From Cytophagales bacterium (GTDB lineage: Bacteria > Bacteroidota > Bacteroidia > Cytophagales > Cyclobacteriaceae): a stretch of 64,000 nucleotides of DNA. Below are positions 16,476 to 25,931 of the stretch, in pieces (positions within the stretch are counted from its first letter, which is position 1; each line of letters starts with the position of its first letter). The translations under genes and the position numbers were made by a program. Location of the stretch: the NCBI GenBank assembly GCA_022360015.1, contig JAKSDQ010000014.1, forward strand, positions 47,638 through 111,637, in the 5' to 3' direction. The notes under the pieces are model-generated. The model was not told where the DNA came from and did not search any database. It saw only the letters and a program-made list of their open reading frames with translations.

Positions 16476-17966
16476 ATGAGGATAAGAGAAATTTTGATAG
16501 TAACGATGGGCCTTTTATGGCTGGGAGATGTATATGGACAATCAAAATCAAGACTGGAGTTTGAAATCAGGCCCAACGAGCCACAACCTGAAATAGTGCC
16601 CATCGAAAAGCTGGGCATTATTGTTTTTAATCCGGCCCGGGAAAAAAAAGAGGACGGGTTATCGAGTATAACATTTGCTTTTTACAATACTGAATTCGAA
16701 AAAGTCTGGGAAAAAAATGTAATAACCAATAAAAAGCTTAACCTGAATTTTTACGAATATTTCGAAAATGCTTTTTATTTAATCTTCAATAACCGGAACA
16801 AGGAATCTTTGGAAGTGGTGAAAATAAATCCGGCCACCGCAGTAATCGATAACTATAAGTTTTTTGTAGTGAAAGGCACTGAAATTAAAGATTTTGTTGT
16901 AAAAAATGACCAGGTGGTAATTGGAGGAGCCATCAAAAATACACCCCTCATTCAACAAATAGACCTTAATACAAAAAAAACCAAAACATTGCCCAGCATC
17001 GTGGAAGGTAAGTCAGTGGCGGTACAGGAGGTTTTTATAAATGCTAAAACCAATGCCATTAGTGCTGTGATTTCAAGTACATTCGACAAAAACAAAAATG
17101 TTATCATCAGAACCTACAGACAAAACCCAAGCAAATTTGACGACCTGGTCATTACTTCAAACAAAAAGTTTGATTTTCATACGGCCAAGGTCACCAGCTT
17201 AGATGCCGGGATCAAACTGGTATTGGGTAGTTACGGATACAGAAAAAACGCCAACACGCAGGGTTTTTACATCGCTAAGTTCATTGATGACAATCAGGAA
17301 TTCCTGCAGTTTTATAGCTTTACCGAACTGGATAACTTCTTTTCGTTTTTAAATGACCGTGAAAAGGTCAAAATTGAAAATAAAGCTGAAAGAAAAAAGC
17401 AAAAAGGCAAGGATCTGAAAATCAACTACCGGTTGCTGACTCATGAACTTGTAAGTCAGGGGGATCAATATGTCATGATTGGAGAGGCTTATTATCCGGT
17501 ATATCGAACAGAGAGGTTCATGGACTATTTCGGGTACCGGAGGTATTACAACTACCAGACAGTTTTCGATGGCAACCAGTTTACACACGCAGTGATCGCA
17601 GGTTTTAGCAAAAGTGGTGATTTAATGTGGGATCATAGTTTCAAAATCAATGACATCAAAACCCGGGCCCTCAATGAAAAAGTGAAGGCTTATGTGGAAC
17701 CCGAAGACATTACACTTTTTTACAACCTGGAAGGCAACATTAACAAATTAACCATACGTAGTAACAAAGTTGACAATAGTGAAGAAACCCTGACATTGGC
17801 GACCGAATACCAAAATGACCAGGTAAAAAGGGCCGATATCGGCTCTGCCGAATACTGGTATGACAATTACTTTATTGCGTGGGGATATCAAAAAATTAAG
17901 AATTTGGATAACCTCGAGGTAAAGAAAAAACGTAATATATTTTACATCAACAAGATGAGTTTTTAG
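16476..17966 (+). CDS. Exported protein of unknown function, tandem paralogue 1
   Basis: A 496-residue protein I do not recognise. It has a signal peptide (about 1-22, ending VYGQ) and then mostly beta-strand sequence with short repeated turns, suggesting a beta-propeller or barrel. A basic insert (ENKAERKKQKGKD) lies near residue 310. Landmarks are GEAYYPVYR, FTHAVIAGFSKSGDLMWD and the end FYINKMSF. The same landmarks recur in the same order in the next gene, so the two are tandem duplicates. The gap to the second is about 136 bases. There is no lipobox and no type IX tail. It may be periplasmic or in the outer membrane. Confidence 0.8.
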   Translation: MRIREILIVTMGLLWLGDVYGQSKSRLEFEIRPNEPQPEIVPIEKLGIIVFNPAREKKEDGLSSITFAFYNTEFEKVWEKNVITNKKLNLNFYEYFENAFYLIFNNRNKESLEVVKINPATAVIDNYKFFVVKGTEIKDFVVKNDQVVIGGAIKNTPLIQQIDLNTKKTKTLPSIVEGKSVAVQEVFINAKTNAISAVISSTFDKNKNVIIRTYRQNPSKFDDLVITSNKKFDFHTAKVTSLDAGIKLVLGSYGYRKNANTQGFYIAKFIDDNQEFLQFYSFTELDNFFSFLNDREKVKIENKAERKKQKGKDLKINYRLLTHELVSQGDQYVMIGEAYYPVYRTERFMDYFGYRRYYNYQTVFDGNQFTHAVIAGFSKSGDLMWDHSFKINDIKTRALNEKVKAYVEPEDITLFYNLEGNINKLTIRSNKVDNSEETLTLATEYQNDQVKRADIGSAEYWYDNYFIAWGYQKIKNLDNLEVKKKRNIFYINKMSF

Positions 17967-18102
17967 ATAAAGAGGGTTTATGCCTCTTCAAAAAGGAGAC
18001 AAGAGGGTACAAAGTGGGAAGGAAAACCGAAAGTGGTTTTCCATGATGTACAATTCTTTTGGGTAAGTTTTTGAGTGAAAGTCTTGTGACTTGGTAAACC
18101 AA

Positions 18103-19662
18103 ATGCGTATGTGCAAAACATTTACTCTTCGAGCAATATTCAGCCCCGGCAGTTGGCTGTTACTGGCGTGGTTCATGGTAATTGCTATAGCTTCTGATGC
18201 CCAGATTATTCAACCGGACAGGGTGGAGATTGAGTTGGATGACTATGATGATTACTACACAGTTATATCAGCCCGGGAAGAAGGGTTGGTATTGGTCAGG
18301 CAGGTTGAAAACAAAACAGAACCGCGTAAAAATAACTGGGAGGTATTGAAATACAATACAGATTTGACCCTGTCCTGGAGAAGGAACCTGTTGGTTAACA
18401 TCAATTATGATTTTACAGGCTATGAATACAGGAATGGAAAGGTATATTTGTTATATAAACCGGTAAACTACCAAAATGATAAGATGATATTGCAGGTCCT
18501 TTCACTGGGGACAGGCAATATGGAAGAGGCTGAAATCAACTACGTTTTCCCTTTAAATCTTACCGAATTTACCGTCTCCGGTAATGCCGCTATTCTGGGC
18601 GGGTATGTTAACTACATGCCTGCGGTAATTCATTATGATTTATCTTCCAAAAAGGTCAAAGTCCTGCCCGGTATTTATAACAATCGCAGTGAGTTGGTTG
18701 ATATCAGTGTAGACGAGGATACCGGCATTTTCAATATCCTGGTTACTGAAAAGACATTTGACAAGCGTAATACACTGGCTATAAAAACCTTTGACCAAAA
18801 CGGCACCCTTTTACAAAACCGGACCCTGGAAACCAAAGGGACGAACAACATAATTTTCGGCAGATCCACCAGGTTCAATGCCAGGGAACAATTTATCGCA
18901 GGGACTTATTCCAACAATAAATCGAGTTATTCCAGCGGCATCTTTATCGCCAAGCTCGATGCGTTAGGCGGACAGGACATCACCTACATCAGCTATGGTG
19001 ACCTGAAAAACTTTTTCAGCTACATGAAAGCCAAGAGGGAAGCCAGGGTGAGAGACAGGATCAACAGGAGAAGGGTTCAAGGCAAAAAAGTGAAATTCCG
19101 GTACCGCCTGCTCGTACATGATATTGTTGAAAAGGATGACATGTTTCTGCTGTTCGGAGAGGCCTTTTACCCCAAATATAATAACACTGCACTTTCATCC
19201 ATAGCCTATGGGCCTTATTTTCCCAGGGGAAGGTGGGGCGACAACATGTATTTCGCAGGGTATAAATACACACATGCCGTGGTCGTGGCCTTCAATAAAA
19301 AAGGGAAAGTGTTATGGGACAACAGTTTTGAAATCAATGATGTTACCTCTTTCAGCCTGGACCAGTATGTAAATGCCAGTATCGAAGAAAAAAGAGTGAT
19401 ACTTTTATACCTCTACGAAAACGTCATTCGCTCCAAATTGATCAATGAAGATGAAATTCTGGAAGGCAAAACCTTCGACGATATCAAGATGAAATTTGAA
19501 GATGATGTAGCCAAAAACAACGATTATGAAATAGGTGGACTATCCTTGTGGTATGATAAGTTCTTTTATGCCTACGGGGTACAGCGAATCAAAAACCTAA
19601 AGGACCGGGAAGCAAAACTAAGCCGAAAAGTATTTTACATCAATAAAATCACTTACCAGTAA
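18103..19662 (+). CDS. Exported protein of unknown function, tandem paralogue 2
   Basis: A 519-residue relative of the preceding gene product. A long hydrophobic N-terminal stretch after a basic start reads as a signal peptide ending in SDAQ. Matching blocks include NFFSYMKAKREAR with a basic run, YRLLVHDIVEKDDMF, GEAFYPKY, YTHAVVVAFNKKGKVLWD, the WYDKFFYAYGVQRIKNL block and the end FYINKITYQ. The start is uncertain: ATGs at 18103 and 18109 both precede the signal, and a TTG at 18091 extends the frame by four codons. I chose 18103. The function is unknown; duplication in place suggests related but diverged roles. Confidence 0.8.
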   Translation: MRMCKTFTLRAIFSPGSWLLLAWFMVIAIASDAQIIQPDRVEIELDDYDDYYTVISAREEGLVLVRQVENKTEPRKNNWEVLKYNTDLTLSWRRNLLVNINYDFTGYEYRNGKVYLLYKPVNYQNDKMILQVLSLGTGNMEEAEINYVFPLNLTEFTVSGNAAILGGYVNYMPAVIHYDLSSKKVKVLPGIYNNRSELVDISVDEDTGIFNILVTEKTFDKRNTLAIKTFDQNGTLLQNRTLETKGTNNIIFGRSTRFNAREQFIAGTYSNNKSSYSSGIFIAKLDALGGQDITYISYGDLKNFFSYMKAKREARVRDRINRRRVQGKKVKFRYRLLVHDIVEKDDMFLLFGEAFYPKYNNTALSSIAYGPYFPRGRWGDNMYFAGYKYTHAVVVAFNKKGKVLWDNSFEINDVTSFSLDQYVNASIEEKRVILLYLYENVIRSKLINEDEILEGKTFDDIKMKFEDDVAKNNDYEIGGLSLWYDKFFYAYGVQRIKNLKDREAKLSRKVFYINKITYQ

Positions 19663-19726
19663 GCCGGCTTTTCATCAATGCCATAAAGATCTTTGCATTT
19701 GATGGATCAGATTCAGGCATTTTATC

Positions 19727-19734
19727 TATATTTG
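19727..19734 (+). promoter_or_regulatory. -7 promoter element (TATATTTG) for pyrR-pyrB
   Basis: TATATTTG matches TAnnTTTG exactly and ends 13 bases before the pyrR ATG at 19748. The expected transcript start, about 19740, lies downstream of the in-frame GTG at 19736 and so favours the ATG start. No TTG is found at the usual distance upstream. Confidence 0.45.
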
Positions 19735-19747
19735 CGTGACAAGAATC

Positions 19748-20296
19748 ATGCAGAAAAGACTATTACTAGACGCAAAGCTTCTTGATATTACCATAAGCAG
19801 GCTTTGTCAGCAACTCATAGAAAATCATGGCGGATTTGAAGAGACAGTGATTTTAGGCCTTCAGCCAAGGGGTATTTTTGTTGCTGAAAGGATCAAGACA
19901 AAACTGGAAAGCCTGCTTCAGCATGAAATACAGACAGGTAAACTCGATACCACCTTTTACAGGGATGACTTCCGGAGAAGGGAAACCCCGCTAAAGGCCA
20001 ACACCACGCATGTTCCTTTTATCGTAGAAAACAAAAAGGTTGTACTGATCGATGACGTCTTATTTACCGGCCGTACGGTAAGGGCGGCACTCGATGCCAT
20101 GACAGCATTTGGGCGACCTTCAAAGGTGGAGTTGCTGGTTTTAATTGACAGAACTTACAGCCGCGATATACCCATACAACCACAATATGTAGGGAAATAT
20201 GTGAATACCCTGTTTTCTCAAAAAGTTTTGGTAGAGCTGAAAGAACAGGGCAAGAAAAAAGATAATATCTGGTTAATAGACAAGAAAGAGAAATAA
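19748..20296 (+). CDS. pyrR: PyrR: pyr operon regulator / uracil phosphoribosyltransferase
   Basis: A 182-residue type I phosphoribosyltransferase. The PRPP-binding motif VVLIDDVLFTGRTVRAALDA is intact, and GLQPRG lies near residue 40. In Gram-positive bacteria PyrR binds pyr mRNA to attenuate transcription and also makes UMP from uracil. The ATG at 19748 gives the usual N-terminus and lies downstream of the likely promoter; a GTG at 19736 would add four residues. pyrB follows after 1 base, confirming a pyrimidine operon. No attenuator leader is visible ahead of pyrR or between the genes, so the enzymatic role may dominate here. Confidence 0.92.
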   Translation: MQKRLLLDAKLLDITISRLCQQLIENHGGFEETVILGLQPRGIFVAERIKTKLESLLQHEIQTGKLDTTFYRDDFRRRETPLKANTTHVPFIVENKKVVLIDDVLFTGRTVRAALDAMTAFGRPSKVELLVLIDRTYSRDIPIQPQYVGKYVNTLFSQKVLVELKEQGKKKDNIWLIDKKEK

Positions 20297-20297
20297 A

Positions 20298-21230
20298 ATG
20301 CCGCAATTAAGTTCGAAACATCTACTAGGCATCAAGGATCTTACCGCCGATGATATCGAGTTGATTTTCCATACTGCAGACAATTTTAAAGAAGTAATTA
20401 ACCGTCCTATCAAAAAAGTCCCCTCACTCAGGGATATTACGATCGCCAACATCTTTTTTGAAAACTCGACAAGGACAAAATTGTCATTCGAACTTGCGGA
20501 GAAAAGGCTTTCGGCAGATGTCATCAATTTCTCGTCATCCAATAGTTCCGTAAAAAAAGGCGAAACCCTGCTGGACACGGTAAACAACATACTGGCGATG
20601 AAGGTAGACATGGTGGTCATCAGGCATTCAAGTCCCGGTGCGCCGCATTTTCTGGCCAGGCATATCGATGCCAACATTGTAAATGCCGGCGATGGTACCC
20701 ATGAGCATCCCACCCAGGCGTTGTTAGATACTTTTTCGATACGCGAGAAGCTCGGCGCTGTATCGGGTAAAAAAGTAGCTATCATTGGAGATATCCTTCA
20801 CTCCAGGGTAGCCCTTTCCAACATTTTTGCCCTGCAAAAACTGGGTGCCGAGGTAATGGTATGCGGCCCCAGCACGCTGTTGCCCAAATTTATTGGCGAA
20901 ATTGGTGTAAAAGTCGAGCTTGACGTAAAAGCTGCACTGGAATGGTGCGATGTTGCCAATGTACTCAGAATTCAATTAGAACGCCAGCAAATAAAATATT
21001 TTCCGTCTTTACGTGAATATGCCCTGTATTACGGCATCAACAGGCAATTGCTCGATCAACTGGACCGCTCCATCACCATCATGCATCCGGGACCGATAAA
21101 CAGGGGCGTTGAATTAAGTAGTGATGTGGCTGACTCAGACCACTCAATCATTCTAAACCAGGTAGAAAATGGCGTGGCCGTCAGGATGGCCGTATTGTAC
21201 CTGTTGGCAGGCATCGCATCTGATAATTAA
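20298..21230 (+). CDS. pyrB: Aspartate carbamoyltransferase, catalytic subunit
   Basis: A 310-residue enzyme that joins carbamoyl phosphate to aspartate, the first committed step of pyrimidine synthesis. The carbamoyl-phosphate loop STRT is at 57-60 in FENSTRTKLSFE. The HEHPTQALLD block and the aspartate-site region MHPGPINRGVE are present. The length is that of the catalytic chain alone; no pyrI regulatory gene follows. It is translated right after pyrR (1-base gap). The next gene begins 106 bases downstream with its own -7 element, so the operon probably ends here. Confidence 0.97.
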   Translation: MPQLSSKHLLGIKDLTADDIELIFHTADNFKEVINRPIKKVPSLRDITIANIFFENSTRTKLSFELAEKRLSADVINFSSSNSSVKKGETLLDTVNNILAMKVDMVVIRHSSPGAPHFLARHIDANIVNAGDGTHEHPTQALLDTFSIREKLGAVSGKKVAIIGDILHSRVALSNIFALQKLGAEVMVCGPSTLLPKFIGEIGVKVELDVKAALEWCDVANVLRIQLERQQIKYFPSLREYALYYGINRQLLDQLDRSITIMHPGPINRGVELSSDVADSDHSIILNQVENGVAVRMAVLYLLAGIASDN

Positions 21231-21306
21231 CATTACGCCACTTTACTGTATGATTATCTTTCCTAAATTAGTACGGTACGTATTATAAATTGAGTAATTA
21301 TATAAG

Positions 21307-21314
21307 TAATTTTG
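21307..21314 (+). promoter_or_regulatory. -7 promoter element (TAATTTTG) before the cystathionine beta-synthase gene
   Basis: TAATTTTG matches TAnnTTTG and would start transcription about 17 bases before the ATG at 21337. The nearest upstream TTG (21290-21292) is only 14 bases away, short of normal spacing. Confidence 0.35.
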
Positions 21315-21336
21315 TTTTGTAAACTTATCAAATCCT

Positions 21337-22710
21337 ATGTACTATAATTCAATTGTAGAAACTATCGGGAACACCCCTTTGGTTAAGCTCAACAGTGTTT
21401 CCCGGGGCATAAAAGGTACCATTCTGGCCAAGGTTGAATATTTCAACCCGGGCAATTCCATGAAAGACAGGATGGCATTGAAAATGATTGAGGATGCCGA
21501 GAAGGAAGGCATATTGAAACCAGGTGGCACCATCATTGAAGGAACTTCCGGTAATACAGGCATGGGCCTGGCCCTGACCGCCATTGCAAAAGGTTATAAG
21601 TGCATATTCACCCTGGCCGACAAACAATCTCAGGAAAAAATAGATATTCTGCGGGCTGTGGGAGCTGAGGTAATTGTATGCCCCACTAATGTCCCCCCGG
21701 AAGACCCGCGGTCATATTACTCGGTAGCCAGGAAGCTTAACAATGAAACGCCAAACTCTTTTTATCCCAACCAATACGATAACCTGTCCAACACCAAGGC
21801 ACATTATGAAACTACCGGGCCGGAGATTTGGGAACAAACCGAAGGTAAAGTCACCCACTACGCTGCCGGCGTAGGTACCGGTGGTTCTATGTGCGGCGTA
21901 GCGAAATTCCTGAAGGAACAAAACCCTGCACTTGTTTCAGTAGGTATCGATACTTATGGTTCGGTATTTAAGCATTACAAAGAGACAGGTGAGTTTGACG
22001 AAAACGAAATCTATCCTTACCTCACAGAAGGTATCGGCGAAGATATCCTGCCCAAAAATGTAGATTTTAGCCTGATCGACACTTTTGTAAAAGTCACAGA
22101 TAAAGACGGTGCTATCATGACCCGCAGGTTAGCACGGGAAGAAGGACTGTTTGTGGGATGGTCCTGCGGATCGGCAGTGTATGGAGCCCTGGAATATGCC
22201 CGGGAACATTTAACTGAAAATGATATGATGGTCATCATCCTTCCTGATCATGGCACGCGATATCTGGGAAAAATTTATAATGATAACTGGATGAAGGATC
22301 ATGGATTTCTGGCCAGGGAGTTTGCTACTGCCAAAGATATTATCGCACGGAGCAATGATCATAACGACCTGTATACAGTACAGGACAATGTGAAAATTGA
22401 AGATGTCATCAGAATATTCAGCAAAGAAGGCATTTCCCAATTACCGGTAATCGACCAGGACGACCATTTCGTAGGTAGTGTAACAGACTCCAACCTGCTG
22501 GGCCTGCTCATCGAAAACCCTGAAATCAAAAATGACCCCATTAGAGAGGTGATGGACAAGCCTTTCCAGTTTGTGGCTTTAAATAGTACCGTAGATGTGT
22601 TGTCATCCTTAATCGATAAGGACAATAAAGCGTTACTGGTAAGGGATGAATCCAACCGGGTACATATTTTAACCCAACAGGATCTGTTGCTGGCTATTTC
22701 TTCATTGTAG
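21337..22710 (+). CDS. Cystathionine beta-synthase-type PLP enzyme with two CBS domains
   Basis: A 457-residue fold-type II PLP enzyme. The PLP lysine is Lys43 in NSMKDRMA, the substrate loop is EGTSGNTGMG at about 68-77, and the glycine-rich phosphate loop is GVGTGGSMCGV. The last ~115 residues form two CBS domains (VQDNVKIEDVIRIF, PVIDQDDHFVGSVTD), which in the human enzyme sense S-adenosylmethionine. The domain order favours cystathionine beta-synthase over cysteine synthase, but both reactions use serine-derived substrates and cannot be separated from sequence alone. It looks like a single-gene unit. Confidence 0.92.
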   Translation: MYYNSIVETIGNTPLVKLNSVSRGIKGTILAKVEYFNPGNSMKDRMALKMIEDAEKEGILKPGGTIIEGTSGNTGMGLALTAIAKGYKCIFTLADKQSQEKIDILRAVGAEVIVCPTNVPPEDPRSYYSVARKLNNETPNSFYPNQYDNLSNTKAHYETTGPEIWEQTEGKVTHYAAGVGTGGSMCGVAKFLKEQNPALVSVGIDTYGSVFKHYKETGEFDENEIYPYLTEGIGEDILPKNVDFSLIDTFVKVTDKDGAIMTRRLAREEGLFVGWSCGSAVYGALEYAREHLTENDMMVIILPDHGTRYLGKIYNDNWMKDHGFLAREFATAKDIIARSNDHNDLYTVQDNVKIEDVIRIFSKEGISQLPVIDQDDHFVGSVTDSNLLGLLIENPEIKNDPIREVMDKPFQFVALNSTVDVLSSLIDKDNKALLVRDESNRVHILTQQDLLLAISSL

Positions 22711-22714
22711 AGAA

Positions 22715-22749
22715 GCAAAACCCTGCGTCTTGCGCAAAATCCTGCGTCT
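22715..22749. repeat. Two tandem 16-base repeats between convergent genes
   Basis: GCAAAACCCTGCGTCT at 22715-22730 is repeated at 22734-22749 with one base changed. The unit spacing is 19 bases. They fill most of the 52-base gap between the cystathionine beta-synthase gene and the convergent E-set gene. No hairpin forms from them. The function is unknown. Confidence 0.7.
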
Positions 22750-22762
22750 CCACATCATTTCT

Positions 22763-23068
22763 TTACAATACAACAACAGAATTTTCGGTTGTAAATTCGT
22801 TAGCCACGTATTTGTCAGCATTTGAGTCATTTTCCCAAACCTCGCCATCAAGCAAGTATTTAAACTGGTACTCTTGTCCAACCGACAAATCCTGTGTAAC
22901 TTTAAAAGACCCGTCCTTCAATTTCTTCATGGGGAGCGCTTTCTCATTCCAATCATTGAATTCACCGACAACATTTACTTTTTTTGCGGAGTTAGCAGAC
23001 TCTTTAGGTAAGCTGAATGTAACTTTACATAGCGGCTTACTTTTTAGGTATTGTTTTTTAATACTCAT
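22763..23068 (-). CDS. Isoamylase early-set (glycogen-binding-like) domain protein
   Basis: A 101-residue protein made of one E-set domain, related to the CBM48 glycogen-binding module of AMP-kinase beta and branching enzymes. The core is KVNVVGEFNDWNEKALPM followed by YQFKYLLDGEVWENDSN, the usual NxxGxFNxW and FKYxxDG pattern. It has no enzyme domain, so it may bind an alpha-glucan or act as an adaptor. The frame is open back to an ATG at 23104, but the ATG at 23068 gives the family-like start MSIKKQ and fits the promoter at 23102-23134. It is convergent with its left neighbour. Confidence 0.85.
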   Translation of the reverse strand: MSIKKQYLKSKPLCKVTFSLPKESANSAKKVNVVGEFNDWNEKALPMKKLKDGSFKVTQDLSVGQEYQFKYLLDGEVWENDSNADKYVANEFTTENSVVVL

Positions 23069-23101
23069 TTCAACAAACAATTTAACATTCAAACATTTAT
23101 G

Positions 23102-23134
23102 CAAAGATAAGTCAAATAAAAATGAGAGATCAAA
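23102..23134 (-). promoter_or_regulatory. Sigma-A promoter of the E-set protein gene
   Basis: On the minus strand TTTG (23134-23131) is followed after 21 bases by TATCTTTG (23109-23102), a full match to the Bacteroidota -33/-7 pattern. The predicted transcript start is about 29 bases upstream of the ATG at 23068. The rest of the 300-base gap to 23405 is A+T-rich and shows nothing else recognisable. Confidence 0.65.
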
Positions 23135-23405
23135 GGGATAGATGAATATTTTTATTTTTTTTAAAAAAGAAGAAGCTGATTAAAAAATTAATAATTCTAC
23201 CGGTAATTTATCCTGTAGTTATTAATTATTGGGAGTCTTAACCTGATAATTATGCCCCGATTCTATCCTGTTAAAAAGCCGCTAAACCGTCATAATCCCG
23301 TTAAAAACAAAAATTCATGGCCCTGCATTTGTATATATAATAGAAATTAATCGTTTTCTTTATACTTAAATCAAAAAATCACTTTTTAAAGTTTACAATA
23401 CTCTT

Positions 23406-25931
23406 TTGCGAGCGCTGAAAAAAATATTGATTTATGGTTTTTTTCTATCTATCCTTTTTGCCCTGGGTGGTATGGTTGCCTCTTATGTCTATCAGGACAA
23501 AATCGTTAACATCTTCATTAATGAAGCCAACAGCTATCTGCTTACGCCGATCAAAGTAGAAAAAATCAGATTTTCGGTTTTGGAAAAATTCCCACAAATG
23601 GCCATAGTCATGGAAGATGTTTATGTCAGGGAAAGCTTAAGCGACAGTAAAGATCCACTCGGAGTGGCCAATAAAATCTATTTGACTTTCAGTATTTACA
23701 ATTTGCTGAGGGGCAGGTATGTGGTGGATCAGATATCATTGCAGGACGCGGAAGTACACCTCAAAGTTACCAGGCAAGGAAAGCTGAATTACGTTATCGT
23801 AAAGCAAGCCGAGGGTACCGCCAACCAGGACTTTGCATTTGATATCGATAAAATATCACTAAAAAATGTAGCTGTGACTTATCATAATCAAAGAAAAGAG
23901 GAGCGCATAGATCTGGTAGCCAAAAAATCAAAAGCCAAATTGTCTCAAAAAGGAAAAGTATTGTCAATCAATCTTGACGGTGAGATATTGAGCAGACAGA
24001 TCGAGGTCGACAACAACAGCTATTTCAAAGACAAAGACCTCGAGGTAAAAACTGCTTTTACCTATGAAATGGAAAAACAGATGCTTTCCTTCTCCCCCTC
24101 TGATGTGCTGGTTAACCAGGCCAGGTTTATCGTCGATGGCCACTACCTCATAGCCAAAGAAAATGAAATCGATCTGAGGGTAAGCGGGGACAAGGCTAAT
24201 GTACAGACCCTGTTCTCCCTGCTACCGGATAAGGTTTATCAAAGGTTTAAGAAATACAAGAGTCGCGGAGCGTTATATTTTCAGGGAAGGGTAAACGGCA
24301 AATTGGGCAGGAATGTTTCACCCGCAATACAAATAGATTTTGGATGTACCGATGCGACTTTCATATATCCTGAAAACAACAAAAAAATTCAACAAGTGTA
24401 TCTGACAGGATCATTTCATACCCCTTCGGTGAATGACCTGGGCAAAGCACGGCTATCGATTCAAAACATCAAAGCCATACTGGACAACAGGCCTATCGCA
24501 GGAAAACTTGTTCTGGAAAATTTTAAAAATTACTATATCGATTGTACGATAGATGCATCGCTCGACGTGAATTCTATCCTGGGCTTTTTTCCGGTCAGGC
24601 AAATAGCCAGGGCCAGTGGGATCATTGATGTCGATATTAACTTTAAAGGCAGGGTTGATGATTTTAGGGGAAACAGCCGTCTTAACAGGGTGGAAAATTC
24701 CGGGGAAATCAATGTTGAAAACCTGAATTTCAGGTTGGCTACCAACAAGCTGGATTTCAAAAATTTTTATGGCAACCTCTTGTTTAAAAATAATGATCTG
24801 GCGATTAATAATTTCAGGGCTAGTGCTGGTAACAGTGGCTTTGTGCTTGATGGTTATTTTAAAAATTTCCTGGGGCAATTACTTTCCAAAAAACAACCCT
24901 TAATTATTCAGGCCAACCTTCAATCCCCGATGATCGATTTGGACGAGCTTTTATCCAGCGAAATCGACAAAGGAAGGAATGAAAGTGCCGGACCGGTAAA
25001 ATATTATTTTGACATCACACCACGGTTAAACCTGGACTTCAACTGTGATGTGGACAAGTTGAAATTTCGCCGGTTCAGGGGTAAAAATATCAAAGGGGGG
25101 CTTTGGGTAAAAAATCAGAAAGCCACAGCGAGGAATCTATCTTTCAACGCTGCCGGAGGAACCGTAATCCTCAATGGTACCATTGATGCCAAACCAAAAA
25201 ATGACCTCCTGATTTCAACCCGCACAAAATTTGACCATATAGAAGTCGACAGTGTCTTTTATATATTCGAAAACTTTAACCAGTCATTTCTGGAAGACCG
25301 TCATTTGAAAGGGCAGTTCTATTCTACGGTAAATACACAACTGGCTTTCAACAAAAACCTGAAATGGTATCCTAACTCCCTGGTTGCCAAGGTTGAGTCC
25401 TCTATAAAAAATGGGGAGCTCAACAAATTCGAACCTATGAAAAGTGTGGCAAAGTATGTGAGAAGGGAAAGTCTCGACCATCTGAGGTTTTCAGAAATAA
25501 AAAACCATATCCGTATCGAAAATCAGGTTATTTATGTACCTCCTATGGAAATCAGCTCCAATGTCAGGACCATAAAAGTAGAAGGAACTCATACGTTCGG
25601 CCAGATGATTAACTACGATCTCAAAATACCCATCCGCAACCCTGACAAGAGAGACAAAGACGAGGCTTTTGGAGCCATCGAAGAAGATGGCAAGGGAAAT
25701 ACCAACCTTTTTCTCACCATTGTAGGCTCGACCACAGATTACAGGGTGGTATACAACACCCAGGCGGTAAAGCAAAAAATCAGGCAGGACATCAGGAAAG
25801 AAGGACAGGAGCTAAAAGAAATCTTCCGGAACAAAGGGAAAAAGAAAGAGACCATAGAATTAAATGAGGATGAGTACATTGATTTCGACAGTCTGGAGGC
25901 GGATGGTGAAAGTCACTCCCCCCTGAAATAA
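23406..25931 (+). CDS. AsmA-like envelope protein
   Basis: An 841-residue protein of the AsmA group. One N-terminal membrane anchor (about 8-28) is followed by a long beta-rich periplasmic region. The anchor-proximal sequence (ITPI/TPIKVEKIRFSVLEKFPQ) and the C-terminal block (LKGQFYSTVNTQLAF, VPPMEISSNVRTIKVEGTH) are AsmA-like. These proteins resemble bridge proteins that carry phospholipids between inner and outer membranes, or influence outer-membrane assembly. The charged tail ends in acidic residues. The start is a TTG at 23406; no ATG gives the full membrane segment. The 3' end overlaps the convergent CPBP gene by 19 bases. Confidence 0.85.
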   Translation: MRALKKILIYGFFLSILFALGGMVASYVYQDKIVNIFINEANSYLLTPIKVEKIRFSVLEKFPQMAIVMEDVYVRESLSDSKDPLGVANKIYLTFSIYNLLRGRYVVDQISLQDAEVHLKVTRQGKLNYVIVKQAEGTANQDFAFDIDKISLKNVAVTYHNQRKEERIDLVAKKSKAKLSQKGKVLSINLDGEILSRQIEVDNNSYFKDKDLEVKTAFTYEMEKQMLSFSPSDVLVNQARFIVDGHYLIAKENEIDLRVSGDKANVQTLFSLLPDKVYQRFKKYKSRGALYFQGRVNGKLGRNVSPAIQIDFGCTDATFIYPENNKKIQQVYLTGSFHTPSVNDLGKARLSIQNIKAILDNRPIAGKLVLENFKNYYIDCTIDASLDVNSILGFFPVRQIARASGIIDVDINFKGRVDDFRGNSRLNRVENSGEINVENLNFRLATNKLDFKNFYGNLLFKNNDLAINNFRASAGNSGFVLDGYFKNFLGQLLSKKQPLIIQANLQSPMIDLDELLSSEIDKGRNESAGPVKYYFDITPRLNLDFNCDVDKLKFRRFRGKNIKGGLWVKNQKATARNLSFNAAGGTVILNGTIDAKPKNDLLISTRTKFDHIEVDSVFYIFENFNQSFLEDRHLKGQFYSTVNTQLAFNKNLKWYPNSLVAKVESSIKNGELNKFEPMKSVAKYVRRESLDHLRFSEIKNHIRIENQVIYVPPMEISSNVRTIKVEGTHTFGQMINYDLKIPIRNPDKRDKDEAFGAIEEDGKGNTNLFLTIVGSTTDYRVVYNTQAVKQKIRQDIRKEGQELKEIFRNKGKKKETIELNEDEYIDFDSLEADGESHSPLK

